A stretch of 48,537 nucleotides of DNA from Myxococcales bacterium. GTDB taxonomy: Bacteria; Myxococcota; Bradymonadia; UBA7976; UBA1532. The translations under genes and the position numbers were made by a program. Shown here piece after piece: positions 28,154-38,200 of the stretch. Below the pieces are notes generated by a model. The model saw only the letters and a program-made list of their open reading frames with translations, did not search any database and was not told the DNA's origin. The DNA lies in NCBI GenBank assembly GCA_020633515.1, contig JACKDM010000035.1, forward strand, positions 1-48,537, in the 5' to 3' direction. How positions within the stretch are numbered: the stretch's first letter is position 1; each line of letters begins with the position of its first letter.

Positions 28154-29663
28154 ACCCCGCGACTGCCCCATGCCGGTGCGCAAGGTCACCGCCTACGAAG
28201 ACCGCGCCGAGCTCACCCGCACCGAGACCATCGAGCTCCCCCCCGGCCGCCACCGCCTCCGCGTCCCCGACGTCACCCCCCTCGCCGGCGACGCCCACCT
28301 CGACGCCCGCGTCGACGCCGGCCCCGCCACCGTCGAGCACCTCCGCGCCGTCCGCCGCCGCATCACCGACCCCCAGCGCGCCGCCCGCCGCGTCACCGAG
28401 CGCGACGACGCCCGCGCCGACGCCCACGCCGCCGCCGACGACGCCCGCCATGCCCGCGCCCGCCGCGACGCCGCCCGCGCCCGCCTCGCCCGCTACCTGC
28501 ACGACGCCGACCGCGCCATCCGCGCCGGTCAGCCCGCCGACCCCGCGCCCGCCGTCGCCCGCCTCGAAGCCCGCCTCGACGCCGCCGAAGCCGCCGTCCG
28601 CGCCGCCGCCACCCGCGAACACGACGCCGCCGAACGCCTCGCCCGCCTCGAACACCTCGCCGCCGCTCACGACCCCGGCCGCGTCGTCTGCGACCTCGAG
28701 CTCCAGCTCCACGTCGACGCCTCGGCCCCCATCACCCTCACCCTCACCCAGATCGTACCCTGCGCGCTGTGGCGCCCCGCCCACACCGCGCGCCTCGTCA
28801 CCGCCGACGGCCGCGTCGAATGGACCGCGCTCGGCACCCTCTGGCAGCACACCGGCGAAGACTGGCGCGACATCGAGCTCACCCTCTCCACCGCCCGCCC
28901 TGCCGCCGGCGCCCGCCTCCCCGACCTGCACGAAGACCGCCTCCGCGCCCAGCCCCGCGCCGACAAGAAGCGCGTCGTCGTCGCCCACCGCGAAGAAGCC
29001 ATCGCCACCGACCAAGGCGACGCCGCCCTCCCTGGCGTCGACGACGGCGGCGAAGCCCGCACCTTCCGCGCCCGCGACCGCGTCGACATCCCCAGCGACG
29101 GCCGCCCCCACCGCGTCGAGCTCGGCTGCTTCGACGCCCCTGCCACCATCGCCCACGTCACCCGCCCCGCGCTCGCCGAGGCCGTCTTCGAGCTCGCCCG
29201 CCTCCAGAACACCGCTTCTTGGCCCATCCTCGCCGGCCCCGTCGAGCTCCGCCGCGACACCGCCTTCACCGGCACCGGCGACATCACCTACGTCGGCCCC
29301 GGCGAACGCTTCGAGCTCGCCTTCGGCAGCGACGACCGCTACACCGTCCGCCACCGCCGCCTCCGCCGCCTCCAGAAGCGCACCATCGGCCGCGACCGCA
29401 CCGTCTTCGTCACCGAGACCGAGCTCATCTACGGCGGCGCCGACATCGGCGAGGTCGTCGTCGAGCTCCAGATGCCCATCAGCGAGCTCGCCGACCTCGA
29501 GGTCGTCCCCGTCGACGAACACTGCACCGAAGGCCGCCCCCACCCCGACGCCGACGGCATCGTGCACCTCCCCGTCACCTGCCGCCCCGGCGAGCCCTGC
29601 CAGGTGCGCCTCGGCTTCCGCTTCGAACACGGCAGCGACGTGGTGATGCCGGATCCGTGGTGA
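28146..29663 (+). CDS. MuiA/DUF4139-family protein 2
   Basis: 505 residues from GTG 28146 (MSEPRDCPMPVRKVTAYED), which has GGAGG about eight bases upstream and overlaps the previous gene. DUF4140-like N-terminus (VTAYEDRAELTRTETIELPPG), a long Ala/Arg-rich coiled coil (residues about 70-175), then the DUF4139 domain (LTLTQIVPCALWRPAHTARL, DWRDIELTLSTARP, DITYVGPGERFELAFGSDD). Cytoplasmic by lack of a signal. It is a paralogue of the preceding gene with a shorter linker; the pair probably works as a hetero-oligomer. Confidence 0.88.
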   Translation: MSEPRDCPMPVRKVTAYEDRAELTRTETIELPPGRHRLRVPDVTPLAGDAHLDARVDAGPATVEHLRAVRRRITDPQRAARRVTERDDARADAHAAADDARHARARRDAARARLARYLHDADRAIRAGQPADPAPAVARLEARLDAAEAAVRAAATREHDAAERLARLEHLAAAHDPGRVVCDLELQLHVDASAPITLTLTQIVPCALWRPAHTARLVTADGRVEWTALGTLWQHTGEDWRDIELTLSTARPAAGARLPDLHEDRLRAQPRADKKRVVVAHREEAIATDQGDAALPGVDDGGEARTFRARDRVDIPSDGRPHRVELGCFDAPATIAHVTRPALAEAVFELARLQNTASWPILAGPVELRRDTAFTGTGDITYVGPGERFELAFGSDDRYTVRHRRLRRLQKRTIGRDRTVFVTETELIYGGADIGEVVVELQMPISELADLEVVPVDEHCTEGRPHPDADGIVHLPVTCRPGEPCQVRLGFRFEHGSDVVMPDPW

Positions 29664-29910
29664 TGCCCCACCCCCGGTGATGCCTGGAGGCAACGACCTT
29701 CACTGAATCAGCCGTGAAGGCGGCGCAGCCGCCGGAACACGCGAGCGGAGCGAGCCGCCGAGCGCAGCGCAGGCGTTCGGCCAGAGCCGCACGGGCCGGA
29801 GCAAGGCGGAGGGCGCAGGGAGCGAAGCGACCGAGCACCGACAACGCAGCGGAGCGCCCGCCCGCAGCGGCGAAGCCGCGGAGGGCGCCGGAGCGAGCAC
29901 GGCAAAGAGA
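29664..29910. repeat. Intergenic array of degenerate GAGCGNAGCGA repeats
   Basis: Copies at 29743-29753 (GAGCGGAGCGA), 29760-29770 (GAGCGCAGCGC), 29820-29831 (GAGCGAAGCGAC) and 29847-29857 (CAGCGGAGCGC), plus a hairpin GGCGGC-GCA-GCCGCC at about 29719-29733. The repeats are partly self-complementary. The region separates the convergent MuiA and rhodanese genes and may act as a bidirectional terminator or a REP-like element. Confidence 0.55.
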
Positions 29911-30360
29911 TCAGCCGTCGGCTTTGACCTTCGCCGCCTTCGGCGCCTGCGCCACCACCAGCTCCTTGCCCGCCGCCTTCCAGCCCGCGATGCCCTCCTT
30001 GAAGACGTGCACGTTCGTGTACCCCAGCTCCATCGCCGCCATCGCCGCCTTCTTCGACGCCCCGCACATCGAGCTCCCGCACAGGAAGGTCATGCGCGCG
30101 TCCTTGTCCGCCCCGAGCGTCGCCGCGTCCAGCGCCGTGTAATCCACCCGCACGGCCGTCGGCAGGGTGCCCGCCGCGAACGTCGCCGCGTCCGCCGCGT
30201 GGAACACCTTCGTCTCCTTCTTCTCGATCCACGACGCCAGCGTCGCCGCGTCGACCGGCGCCGCCGCCGTCGCCTCGTGACCATTGCACGCGAGCGCCAC
30301 CGAGGCGCCGCCGAGGGTGAAGCCGAGCGCGAGCAGCGCGGCGGTGAAGATGCGGGTCAT
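29911..30360 (-). CDS. Periplasmic single-domain rhodanese-like protein
   Basis: 149 residues from ATG 30360, with GGAGG five bases upstream; a longer upstream frame is rejected. Signal peptide MTRIFTAALLALGFTLGGASVALAC (cleavage near ALA-C). The rhodanese fold includes VDAATLASWI, RVDYTAL and the active-site Cys in FLCGSSMCGASKKAA, followed by LGYTNVHVFKEGIAGWKAAG. Rhodanese domains carry sulfane sulfur on the loop Cys. The second Cys in the loop and one just after the signal peptide could form disulfides. The Lys-rich tail (APKAAKVKADG) is unusual. Physiological acceptor unknown. Confidence 0.88.
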   Translation of the reverse strand: MTRIFTAALLALGFTLGGASVALACNGHEATAAAPVDAATLASWIEKKETKVFHAADAATFAAGTLPTAVRVDYTALDAATLGADKDARMTFLCGSSMCGASKKAAMAAMELGYTNVHVFKEGIAGWKAAGKELVVAQAPKAAKVKADG

Positions 30361-30572
30361 GTGTCCTCCAAGCGTGGTGTCGCTTCGGCCCCACGGCCGA
30401 CGGCGATGCGATGCGCGGCCGGGCCGCGGGGTTGCCCGCGCATTGGAGCACGAAGCGCCCCTCGATCGGAAACCCCCTCGCGTCACGGATCTTTTCACCG
30501 TCACTCCAACTTGAGTCACCCGCTTGTATTCGGCCCCCGACCTGTCATCATCTCACCGACCCGGAGGTGACC
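30361..30572. promoter_or_regulatory. Divergent promoter region, rhodanese and propeller operon
   Basis: 212 bases, with an AT-containing part at about 30480-30560. A possible plus-strand promoter is TTGTAT (about 30529) and CATCAT about 16 bases later, upstream of the GGAGGTGA site of the propeller gene. Evidence is weak. Confidence 0.3.
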
Positions 30573-31670
30573 ATGCGCCGCGCCGTCCTCATCGCCGCCG
30601 CCAGCCTGCTCGTCGCCGTCTTCCTCTGGCTGCTCTTGTGGCCCGTCGCCGTCGCCCCCGTCGCCTGGAAGGCCCCGCCGAACCCCGGCTACACCGGGCC
30701 CTACGCCCCCAACACCCGCCTCGCCGCCGCCGAGCTGTTGCCCCTCGGCGGCCGCCACGGCCCCGAAGACCTCGCCGTCGACGCGCAGGGCCGCGTCTAC
30801 ACGGCCACCCACGGCGGCGACATCCTCCGCTTCGACCCCGGCGCGACCGCGCCCGTCGTCGTCGCCCACACCGGCGGCCGCCCGCTCGGCATCGAATTCG
30901 GCCCCGACGGCCGCCTCTATGTCGCCGATGCCTTCCGCGGGCTCCTCGCCGTCACCCCCGATGGCAGCATCACCCTGCTCGCCGACACCGCCGATGGCGT
31001 CCCCATCGTCTACGCCGACGACCTCGACATCGCCCCCGATGGCACCGTCTACTTCTCCGACGCCTCGACCCGCTTCTCCGCCCGCGCCATCGGAGACACC
31101 TACGCCGCGAGCGTGCTCGACATCAACGAGCACGGCGGCCACGGCCGGCTGCTGGCATGGCACCCCGATGGCACCGTCACCACCGTGCTCTCGGGCCTGC
31201 AGTTCGCCAACGGCGTCGCGCTCGGCCACGACGGCGACAGCGTGCTCGTCGTCGAGACCGGCAGCTATCGCATCATCCGCCACCACCTCCGCGGCCCGAA
31301 GCAAGGCACCACCGAGACCGTCATCGAAGGCTTCCCCGGCTTCCCCGACAACCTCGCCCGCGGCCGCGACGGCCGCTACTGGGTCGGGCTCGTCTCGCCG
31401 CGCAGCAAGATCCTCGACGCGCTCTCCGACTCGCCGTTCCTCCGCAAGGTCGTCGAGCGCCTCCCCGCCTTCGTGCGCCCCAAGGCCACCCCCCACGGCC
31501 ATGTCATCGCCTTCGATGACACCGGCGCGGTCCTCGTCGACCTGCAAGCCCCCGACGGGCCGCCGCTCTACACCACCGGCGCCCTCGAGACCGACGACCA
31601 TCTCTATGTCAGCAGCCTGCGCGACGGGCACCTCGCCCGGCTCCCGCGGGTGGAGGTGCTGCCTCGATGA
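30573..31670 (+). CDS. Membrane-anchored six-bladed beta-propeller, strictosidine-synthase/APMAP-like
   Basis: 365 residues from ATG 30573, chosen for its GGAGGTGA site and N-terminal TM helix (AVLIAAASLLVAVFLWLLLW). Repeated blades GPEDLAVDAQGRVYTATHGG, GIEFGPDGRLYVADAFRG and LDIAPDGTVYFSDASTRFS; then NGVALGHDGDSVLVVETGSYRI and GFPDNLARGRDGRYWVGLVSPRS. The Asn/Asp set and YWVG motif fit the APMAP/strictosidine-synthase or SMP-30 lactonase group. It probably binds Ca2+ and hydrolyses a lactone or ester, but the substrate is unknown. Its stop overlaps the next ATG (ATGA), so it is coupled to the cytochrome/DUF1592 gene. Confidence 0.88.
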   Translation: MRRAVLIAAASLLVAVFLWLLLWPVAVAPVAWKAPPNPGYTGPYAPNTRLAAAELLPLGGRHGPEDLAVDAQGRVYTATHGGDILRFDPGATAPVVVAHTGGRPLGIEFGPDGRLYVADAFRGLLAVTPDGSITLLADTADGVPIVYADDLDIAPDGTVYFSDASTRFSARAIGDTYAASVLDINEHGGHGRLLAWHPDGTVTTVLSGLQFANGVALGHDGDSVLVVETGSYRIIRHHLRGPKQGTTETVIEGFPGFPDNLARGRDGRYWVGLVSPRSKILDALSDSPFLRKVVERLPAFVRPKATPHGHVIAFDDTGAVLVDLQAPDGPPLYTTGALETDDHLYVSSLRDGHLARLPRVEVLPR

Positions 31671-33868
31671 GACACGGCTGGGTATGCCTCACCTGCCTCC
31701 TCTTCGCCTGCGCGCCCCCCGGCGCCGATGACACCGACGGCGCCCCCGATGCCACGCTCGATGGCACCGCCGCAATCGACCCCGACGATGGCATCCCGCC
31801 CGACGCCGCCGCGCCCGACCCCGACGACGGGCTGCCCGCGCCCGACCGCGGCGTCGGCCCCGGGCCCGACGACGACGCCGCCGAACTCTACCGCCGTCAC
31901 TGCGCCGCCTGCCACGGCCCCGCCCGCGAAGGCGGCGTCGGCCCCGCGCTCGACATGCTCGCCGGCTACGAGCACGACGCGCTCACCACCCGCATCGACC
32001 TCACCATGCCACCGCCCGATCCCGCCGCCTGCCAGGGCGACTGCGCCGCGAAGATCGCGGCCTGGCTCCTCGCCGGCGGCGAGGCGGCGGTCGACTGCAC
32101 CGAGGCCCCGCCCGAGCTCTTGCCCCGCCGCCTCCGCCTCCTCACCCGCCGCGAGTACGACAACGCCGTCCGCGACCTGCTCTGGCCCGCCGCCGACGCC
32201 AACCCGGCCGCCTGCGGCGAGATCACCTTCCGCTTCCCCGCCGCCATCGAGCCCGCCGCCCGCACGGTACACGTCGCCGGCACCTTCAACGGCTGGGCAC
32301 CCACCCGCGCCGCCGGCGGCCTCGCGCTCGCCTACGACGCCGCGAGCGCGAGCTGGCAAGGCACCCATGTCATCGGCGAAGGCACCCACCGCTACAAGTT
32401 CGTCGCCGACGAGGCCCGCTGGCACGCCGATCCGGCCAATGACTGGACCGAAAACGACGGCTTCGGCGGCCAGAACTCGGTCGTCGAGCTGCGCTGCGCC
32501 GCCGCCGTCGCCCCCGGCGGGCGCCCCTCGCGGCGGCTGCCGCCCGAGACCCGCCCCGAGGGTTATGCCTTCGACAACCACGCCGACTCGGCCCGCGTCG
32601 AGACGGTGACCCTCGAAGCCTACGTCGAGGCCGCCGAGGACCTCGCCGCCGCGGCGTCGTGTGATGACTGCCTCGCGCTCCTGCGCCGCGCCTTCCGCCG
32701 CGCGCCCACCGCCGACGAGAGCGCCCGCTACCGCGCGCTCCTCGACGGCCCCGACGGGCAGCGCCGCTTCCTCGCCGCGCTGTTGTCATCGCCGCACTTC
32801 CTCTACCGCACCGAGCTCGGCGAGCCGCAGGGCGACGGCACCTGGCGCCTCACCGGCCCCGAGACCGCGAGCGCGCTCGCGTTCTTCCTCTGGTCGGCCC
32901 CGCCCGACGACGCCTTGCTCACCGCCGGCGAGCGCGGTGAGCTCGCGACCGCCGATGGCATCGAGCGCCACGCCCGCCGCCTCCTCGAAGACCCCCGCGC
33001 CCGTGCCACCCTCGGCGCCTTCGCCGAGCAATGGCTCGGCGTCGAGCCGCTCCCGCTCGCCGTGCGCGCCGACGCCGCGCTCGACGGCGCCACCCGCGAC
33101 GCGCTCCTCGCCGCGACCCGGCGCTTCGTCACCGAGGTCGTCTTCGACGGCCCCCATGACTTCCGCGGGCTGCTCCTCGCTGCCCACACCCCCGTCAACG
33201 AAGCCATCGCCCGCCTCTATGGCATCGAAGGCATCGCCGGCCCCGAGCTGCGCACCGTGCCTGCGCCCCCCGGGCGCGCCGCCGGCGTGCTCGGCCTCGG
33301 CAGCGTGCTCGCTACCCACGCCCACGCCGACCAGTCGTCTCCCATCCGCCGCGGCCTCTTCGTGCGCCGCCGCCTGCTCTGCCAGGAGCTTCCGCCCGCC
33401 CCGCCCAACGCCGGCGGCGTGCCCGACGTCGACCCCCGCGCTACCACCCGCGAACGCTTCCGCCAGCACACCGACGATCCCTTCTGCCATGCCTGCCATC
33501 GTTACATCGACGACGTCGGCTTCGGCTTCGAAGGCTTCGACGCGATCGGCCGCGCCCGCGCCACCGAGAACGGCCAGCCGATCGACGACCGCGGCGACAT
33601 GAACGACGTCGAGGGGCTCGGCACCGCCACCCGCGCCCCCTACCAGGGCCTGCCCGCGCTCGCCGCGATCCTCGCCGACAGCCACGCCGCGCGCCGCTGC
33701 TTCGTCACCCAGGTCCGCCGCTTCGCGCTCGGCGCCGGCGAAGACAGCGAATGCGCCGCCGAGGCCCTCGCCCAAGGCTTCGCCGCCGACGGCGAAGACA
33801 TCCGCGCGCTGTTGGTCCGCGTCGCGCGCGACCCGGCGTTCACCGTGCGCCGGGCGGAGGTGGAGTGA
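31667..33868 (+). CDS. Lipoprotein with cytochrome c, DUF1587/1592/1588/1585-type domains and an inserted AMPK/CBM48-like module
   Basis: 733 residues. Lipoprotein signal with lipobox LFAC, then an Asp/Pro-rich linker. Cytochrome c motif CAACH (residues about 83-87) with candidate distal Met in LTMPPPD. DUF1587-like start LTRREYDNAVRDLLW, then an AMPK1/CBM48-type glycogen-binding domain (residues about 186-274: VHVAGTFNGWAP, THRYKFVADEARWHADP, GFGGQNSVVEL). After it come DUF1587 remains (GYAFDNHADSARVE), DUF1595/1592 (FRRAPTADESARYRALL, ASALAFFLWSAPPDD), DUF1588 (SSPIRRGLFVRRRLLCQ, DPFCHACHRYIDDVGFGFEGFDAIG, containing CHACH) and a DUF1585-type end. These proteins occur with DUF1552 partners, as here. 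The role is unproven; surface redox or polymer binding is plausible. Confidence 0.88.
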   Translation: MRHGWVCLTCLLFACAPPGADDTDGAPDATLDGTAAIDPDDGIPPDAAAPDPDDGLPAPDRGVGPGPDDDAAELYRRHCAACHGPAREGGVGPALDMLAGYEHDALTTRIDLTMPPPDPAACQGDCAAKIAAWLLAGGEAAVDCTEAPPELLPRRLRLLTRREYDNAVRDLLWPAADANPAACGEITFRFPAAIEPAARTVHVAGTFNGWAPTRAAGGLALAYDAASASWQGTHVIGEGTHRYKFVADEARWHADPANDWTENDGFGGQNSVVELRCAAAVAPGGRPSRRLPPETRPEGYAFDNHADSARVETVTLEAYVEAAEDLAAAASCDDCLALLRRAFRRAPTADESARYRALLDGPDGQRRFLAALLSSPHFLYRTELGEPQGDGTWRLTGPETASALAFFLWSAPPDDALLTAGERGELATADGIERHARRLLEDPRARATLGAFAEQWLGVEPLPLAVRADAALDGATRDALLAATRRFVTEVVFDGPHDFRGLLLAAHTPVNEAIARLYGIEGIAGPELRTVPAPPGRAAGVLGLGSVLATHAHADQSSPIRRGLFVRRRLLCQELPPAPPNAGGVPDVDPRATTRERFRQHTDDPFCHACHRYIDDVGFGFEGFDAIGRARATENGQPIDDRGDMNDVEGLGTATRAPYQGLPALAAILADSHAARRCFVTQVRRFALGAGEDSECAAEALAQGFAADGEDIRALLVRVARDPAFTVRRAEVE

Positions 33869-35241
33869 TGAGCATGGCTCGCCCACGTCATCGATGGCAT
33901 CGCCGCGCCTTCCTCAAGGCCGCCGCCGCCGGGCTCGCGCTCCCCGGCGCGCTCGGGCTCCTCGGCGGCGAGGCGCGCGCTCAGCTCGGCCGCGCCCGCC
34001 GCTTCATCGTCTTCTACTTCCCCGACGGCGTGCCCGGCCAAAGCCAGCAAGGCGAGCCGAGCCTGTGGCACGTCGACGGCCCCGAGGTCGGCTTCGCGCT
34101 CCCCGAGCTGCTCGCGCCGCTCCGCCCCTGGCAGGACCGCTGCGTCTTCTTCCGCGGCCTCTCGATGGGCGACACCGACAACGGCAGCCACCCCGGCGGC
34201 GCGCAGAAGCTGCTGACCGCCGTCGACCGCGGCCTCGGCGAGTCGATCGACCGCGTCCTCGCCCGCACGGCCGGCGCCGACGCGCCGCACCGCCACGTCT
34301 ACCTCGGGGTGCAGGCCAACCACGGCGGCGCCTCGGGCGACAAGCACATCTCGTACGTCAACGCCGGCGGCACCGTCGCGCCCGAGGACGACCCGGTGCA
34401 GGCGTTCCGCCGCCTCTTCGGCGGCGCGCTCCCGCCCGGCGCCCCGCCGGTCGACGACCGCGACGCCGGGCGCCGCTCGGTGCTCGACGTGATGGCCCAA
34501 GACCTCGCCGATCTGCGCGGCCGCGTCGCCGGCCGCGAGCGGGCGCGGCTCGAGCTGCACCTCGACGCGCTCCGCGAGCTCGAACGCCGCCTCGTGCCGC
34601 TCGCCGAGCCGCCGCAAGAGATGGGCGACGCCTGCGAACGCACCCCGGCGAGCGTCGCCGCGATCGACCAGGGCGCGCTCTATGCGCCCGAGCGCTTCCC
34701 GAGCCTCTTGCGCGCGCAGACCGACGTGCTCGTGCAGGCGATGGCCTGCGGGCTGACCCGGGTCGGGGTCATCCAGTCGAGCCACCACACCACCGATCTG
34801 ATGATGAGCGCCTTCCCCGGCACCGAGATGGCCGCGATCACGCCGTTCATGCGCAGCCACGAGGCGTCGCACTACGGCGCGCGGCACGACCTCGGCGACC
34901 CGAAGTTCACCTCGTTCGTCGCGCAGCGGCGCTGGTTCGTCGAGCAGTTCGCGTATCTGCTCGCCGCGCTCGCCGCCCGGCCCGAGGGCGACGGCACGAT
35001 GCTCGACCACACCGTCGCGCTCTTGTGCACCGAGGTCTGCGACGGCAACACCCACCAGCACCACGACATGCCGTTCATCGTCGCCGGCGGCGAGGCGGGC
35101 GGGGTGCGCACCGGGCGGCTGTTGCGCTTCGGCCACCGCCGCCACGGCGACCTCTACGCGGCGCTCGCCGGCGCGCTCGGGCAGCGCTTCGACCGCTTCG
35201 GCGACGCCGGTGAGGGGCCGCTGCCCGGAGTGGTGGCGTGA
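33868..35241 (+). CDS. Tat-exported DUF1552 family protein
   Basis: 457 residues from ATG 33868, which overlaps the previous stop (TGATG). The Tat signal has HRRAFLKAAAAGLALPGALGLLGG with twin Arg and FLK, cleaved near EARA. The mature part shows DUF1552 features: FIVFYFPDGVPGQS, CVFFRGLSMGDTDNGSHPGGAQKLLTA, SIDRVLA, HVYLGVQ, FRRLFGG, LDVMAQDL, LRAQTDVLVQAMACGLTRVGVIQ and DHTVALLCTEVCDGNTHQHHDMPFIVAGG. Several conserved His/Asp suggest an alkaline-phosphatase-like metal site. Folding before Tat export implies a cofactor. Always-paired neighbour of the DUF1592-type lipoprotein. Confidence 0.9.
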   Translation: MSMARPRHRWHRRAFLKAAAAGLALPGALGLLGGEARAQLGRARRFIVFYFPDGVPGQSQQGEPSLWHVDGPEVGFALPELLAPLRPWQDRCVFFRGLSMGDTDNGSHPGGAQKLLTAVDRGLGESIDRVLARTAGADAPHRHVYLGVQANHGGASGDKHISYVNAGGTVAPEDDPVQAFRRLFGGALPPGAPPVDDRDAGRRSVLDVMAQDLADLRGRVAGRERARLELHLDALRELERRLVPLAEPPQEMGDACERTPASVAAIDQGALYAPERFPSLLRAQTDVLVQAMACGLTRVGVIQSSHHTTDLMMSAFPGTEMAAITPFMRSHEASHYGARHDLGDPKFTSFVAQRRWFVEQFAYLLAALAARPEGDGTMLDHTVALLCTEVCDGNTHQHHDMPFIVAGGEAGGVRTGRLLRFGHRRHGDLYAALAGALGQRFDRFGDAGEGPLPGVVA

Positions 35242-35273
35242 GCGCGCGCGAGCGGGCATGATCACCGGCGCCC

Positions 35274-38200
35274 ATGTCCACCTCACGACCGAGAGACATC
35301 CGCGGCGGCCTGCGACCGGCCCTCGACGCGCTGCCCGACGTCGTCTATGTGATGACCGCGAGCGGCGAGCTGCGCTTCCTCGGCGCGCCCGCCCGCAAGC
35401 TCTATGGCCGCTCGCTCTCCGAGCTGCGCGCGGCGGGTGACTTCCGCCTCGTCGGCCTCGACGAGCCCGAGCGCGAGCGGGTCGCCGCCATCTACGCCCG
35501 CCTCCGCGACCGCAAGCGCGCCGAGCTGCGCTACACGATCCAGCGCCCCGACGGCACCCGCACCCGCGTCTGCGAGCGCCTCTCCCGCCGCGACGGCTTC
35601 GTGCAGGGCGTCATCGCCGCCGCCCGCGCCCGCGAGGACGTCGCGCTGCCCCACGCGCTGCGGGCGGCGGTCGACGTCGGCGACGCGCTCTTCGGGGTCG
35701 TCGACTTCAAAGGCACCCTGCGCTGGCTGAGCGCCTCGCACCGCGAGCTGCTCGGCATCGACCCGCGCGGCCTCATCGGCAAGCCCTACCACCTGCTGCT
35801 CCACCCCGAGGACCGCGCCGCCGCGCAGGCCGAGGACGCGCGCCGGGTCGAGCAGCCGCAGACCGCGCGCCGCGTCGACATCCGGCTCCGCACCGGCGAC
35901 GGCGGCTGGAAGTGGTTCGCCTGCGTCGCGATGTCCGACCCGAGCCGCGAGCGCACCTACACCGTCGCCGTCGACATCGACGCCGGCAAGCGCGCCGAGC
36001 AGAACGTCAAGAAGGCCCGCGAGGTCGCCGCGGTCGCGCGCGCCGCGACCTATGACGGCCTGTGGGACGTCGACCTCGTCACCGGCGAGATCACCTGCAA
36101 CGCGAGGCTCTACGCCATGCTCGGCTACGCCGAGCGCGAGATCGAGTTCCGCTACGACAACTGGATGCGGGTCGTGCACCCCGACGACCGCGAGCGGGTC
36201 GCGGCGGCGTTCGAGAACCACCTGTGGGGCGACGCCCCGATGTACCACCTCGAGCACCGCCTGCTGCGCCGCGACGGCAGCGTCTGCTGGGTGCTCGCGC
36301 GCGGGCAGGTCGTGACCCGGCAGGGCGGCTTCAACCCGCTGCGCATGATCGGGTCCTACACCGACGTCACCGAGCGGCGGCTGGTCGAAGAGGCGCTCGC
36401 CCGCAGCGAGGAGCGCGCGCGCTGCATCGTCGAGGCGGTCACCGTCCCGATGGTGATCACCGCGCTCGCCGACGGCGCGGTCGTCTTCGCCAACCCGCAC
36501 GCCGTCGAGCTCTTCGGCCGCCGCACCGAGCCCGAGGCCGGCGACTTCTACGCCGGCCTCGACGACCGCCCGGGCTTCCTCGCCCACCTCGAAGCCGACG
36601 GCCACGTCGCGCAGCGCGAGATGGCGCTCACCGACGGCGACGGCGCGCCCTGCTTCGTCATCACCTCGGCGAGCCTCATCGAGTTCGACGGCGAGCCGGC
36701 GGTGCTCGCGACCTTCTCCGACATCACCGAGCGCCGCCGCGCCGAAGAGGCGCTGCGCGAGCGCAACGAGACGCTCGATCTCATCCTGCGCACGACGAGC
36801 GATGGCATCTGGGACTGGGATCTGCGCACCGACGAGGTGCGCTACTCGGCGCGCTGGCGCGAGATGCTCGGCTACGGCCCCGCCGAGCTCGCCGAGCACG
36901 CCGACACCTGGCGCGCGCTCATCCACCCCGAAGACCGCCCGCTCGCCGAGCAGCGCCTGCGCGACCACCTCAAGCTCGGGATCCCATTCGAACACACCTC
37001 GCGCTACCGCCACCGCGACGGCAGCCTGCGCACCATGCTCGTGCGCGGCCACGCCATGCGCGACGCCGAGGGCCACCCGTGGCGCATCGTCGGCAACCAC
37101 ACCGACATCACCGACCAGATGCGCGCCCGCGACGAGCGCCGCCGCATCGAGGCCCGGCTGCAGGACACCCACCGCCTCGAGAGCATGGGGGTGATGGCCA
37201 AGGGCGTCGCCCACGACTTCAACAACCTGATGATGGCGATCCTCGGCAACGCCGAGCTCGCGCTGCTCGACCTCGGCGAAAACGGCGAGGCCGCCCAGAC
37301 GCTCGCCGAGATCTCGGCGGCCGCGCGGCGCGCGAGCGAGCTGTGCAACCAGCTCCTCGCCTACGCCGGCGAAGGCGACCTGCGCCTCTCGCCGCTGCAC
37401 GTCGGCGACCTCGTCAGCGACATCCGCCAGCTCCTCGAAGCGACCATCTCGCGCAAGGCCCACATCGAGCTCGACTGCGACGCCGATCTGCCCGCGATCC
37501 GCGGCGACGCCGCCCGGCTGCGGCAGGTCGTCGCCAACCTCGTACACAACGCCAGCGACGCGCTCGGCGGGCTCCCCGGCAACATCCGCATCGCGACCGG
37601 GCTCGTCGACCCGAGCGTCGACGCCCGCCGCGGCGCCGCCGTCGACCCGCTCCCCGACGGGCTCTATGTCTACGTCGACGTCATCGACGACGGCGCCGGC
37701 ATCGACCCCGAGATCGTGCCCCGCATCTTCGACCCGTTCTTCACCACCCGCCCCGGCTCCGGCCGCGGCCTCGGGCTCGCCACCGCGCTCGGGATCATGC
37801 GCGGCCACGGCGGCACCATCGAGGTCGAGAGCGAGCCCGGCGCCGGGAGCCGCTTCCGGCTGCTGTTGCCGAGCGTGACCGAGGCGGCGCGGGTCGGGCC
37901 GTCGCGCAGCTCCGCCGAGGTGCCGGCGCCCTCGGTGCGCGACTTCGTGGGCGAAGGGCGGCTCTTGTTCGTCGACGACGAGGAGAGCATCCGCGACCTC
38001 GGCGCCCGTGTCCTCGGCCGGGTCGGGTTCCAGGTCGAGGTCGCCGTCGACGGCCGCGAGGCCGTCGCGCAGTTCCGCCGCGCCCGCGAGTCGCTGCGCG
38101 CGGTCGTGCTCGACCTCACCATGCCCGAGCTCGACGGCGAAGAGGTCTACCGCATCCTCCGCGAGCTGCGCGCCGACGTCCCGATCCTGCTCATGAGCGG

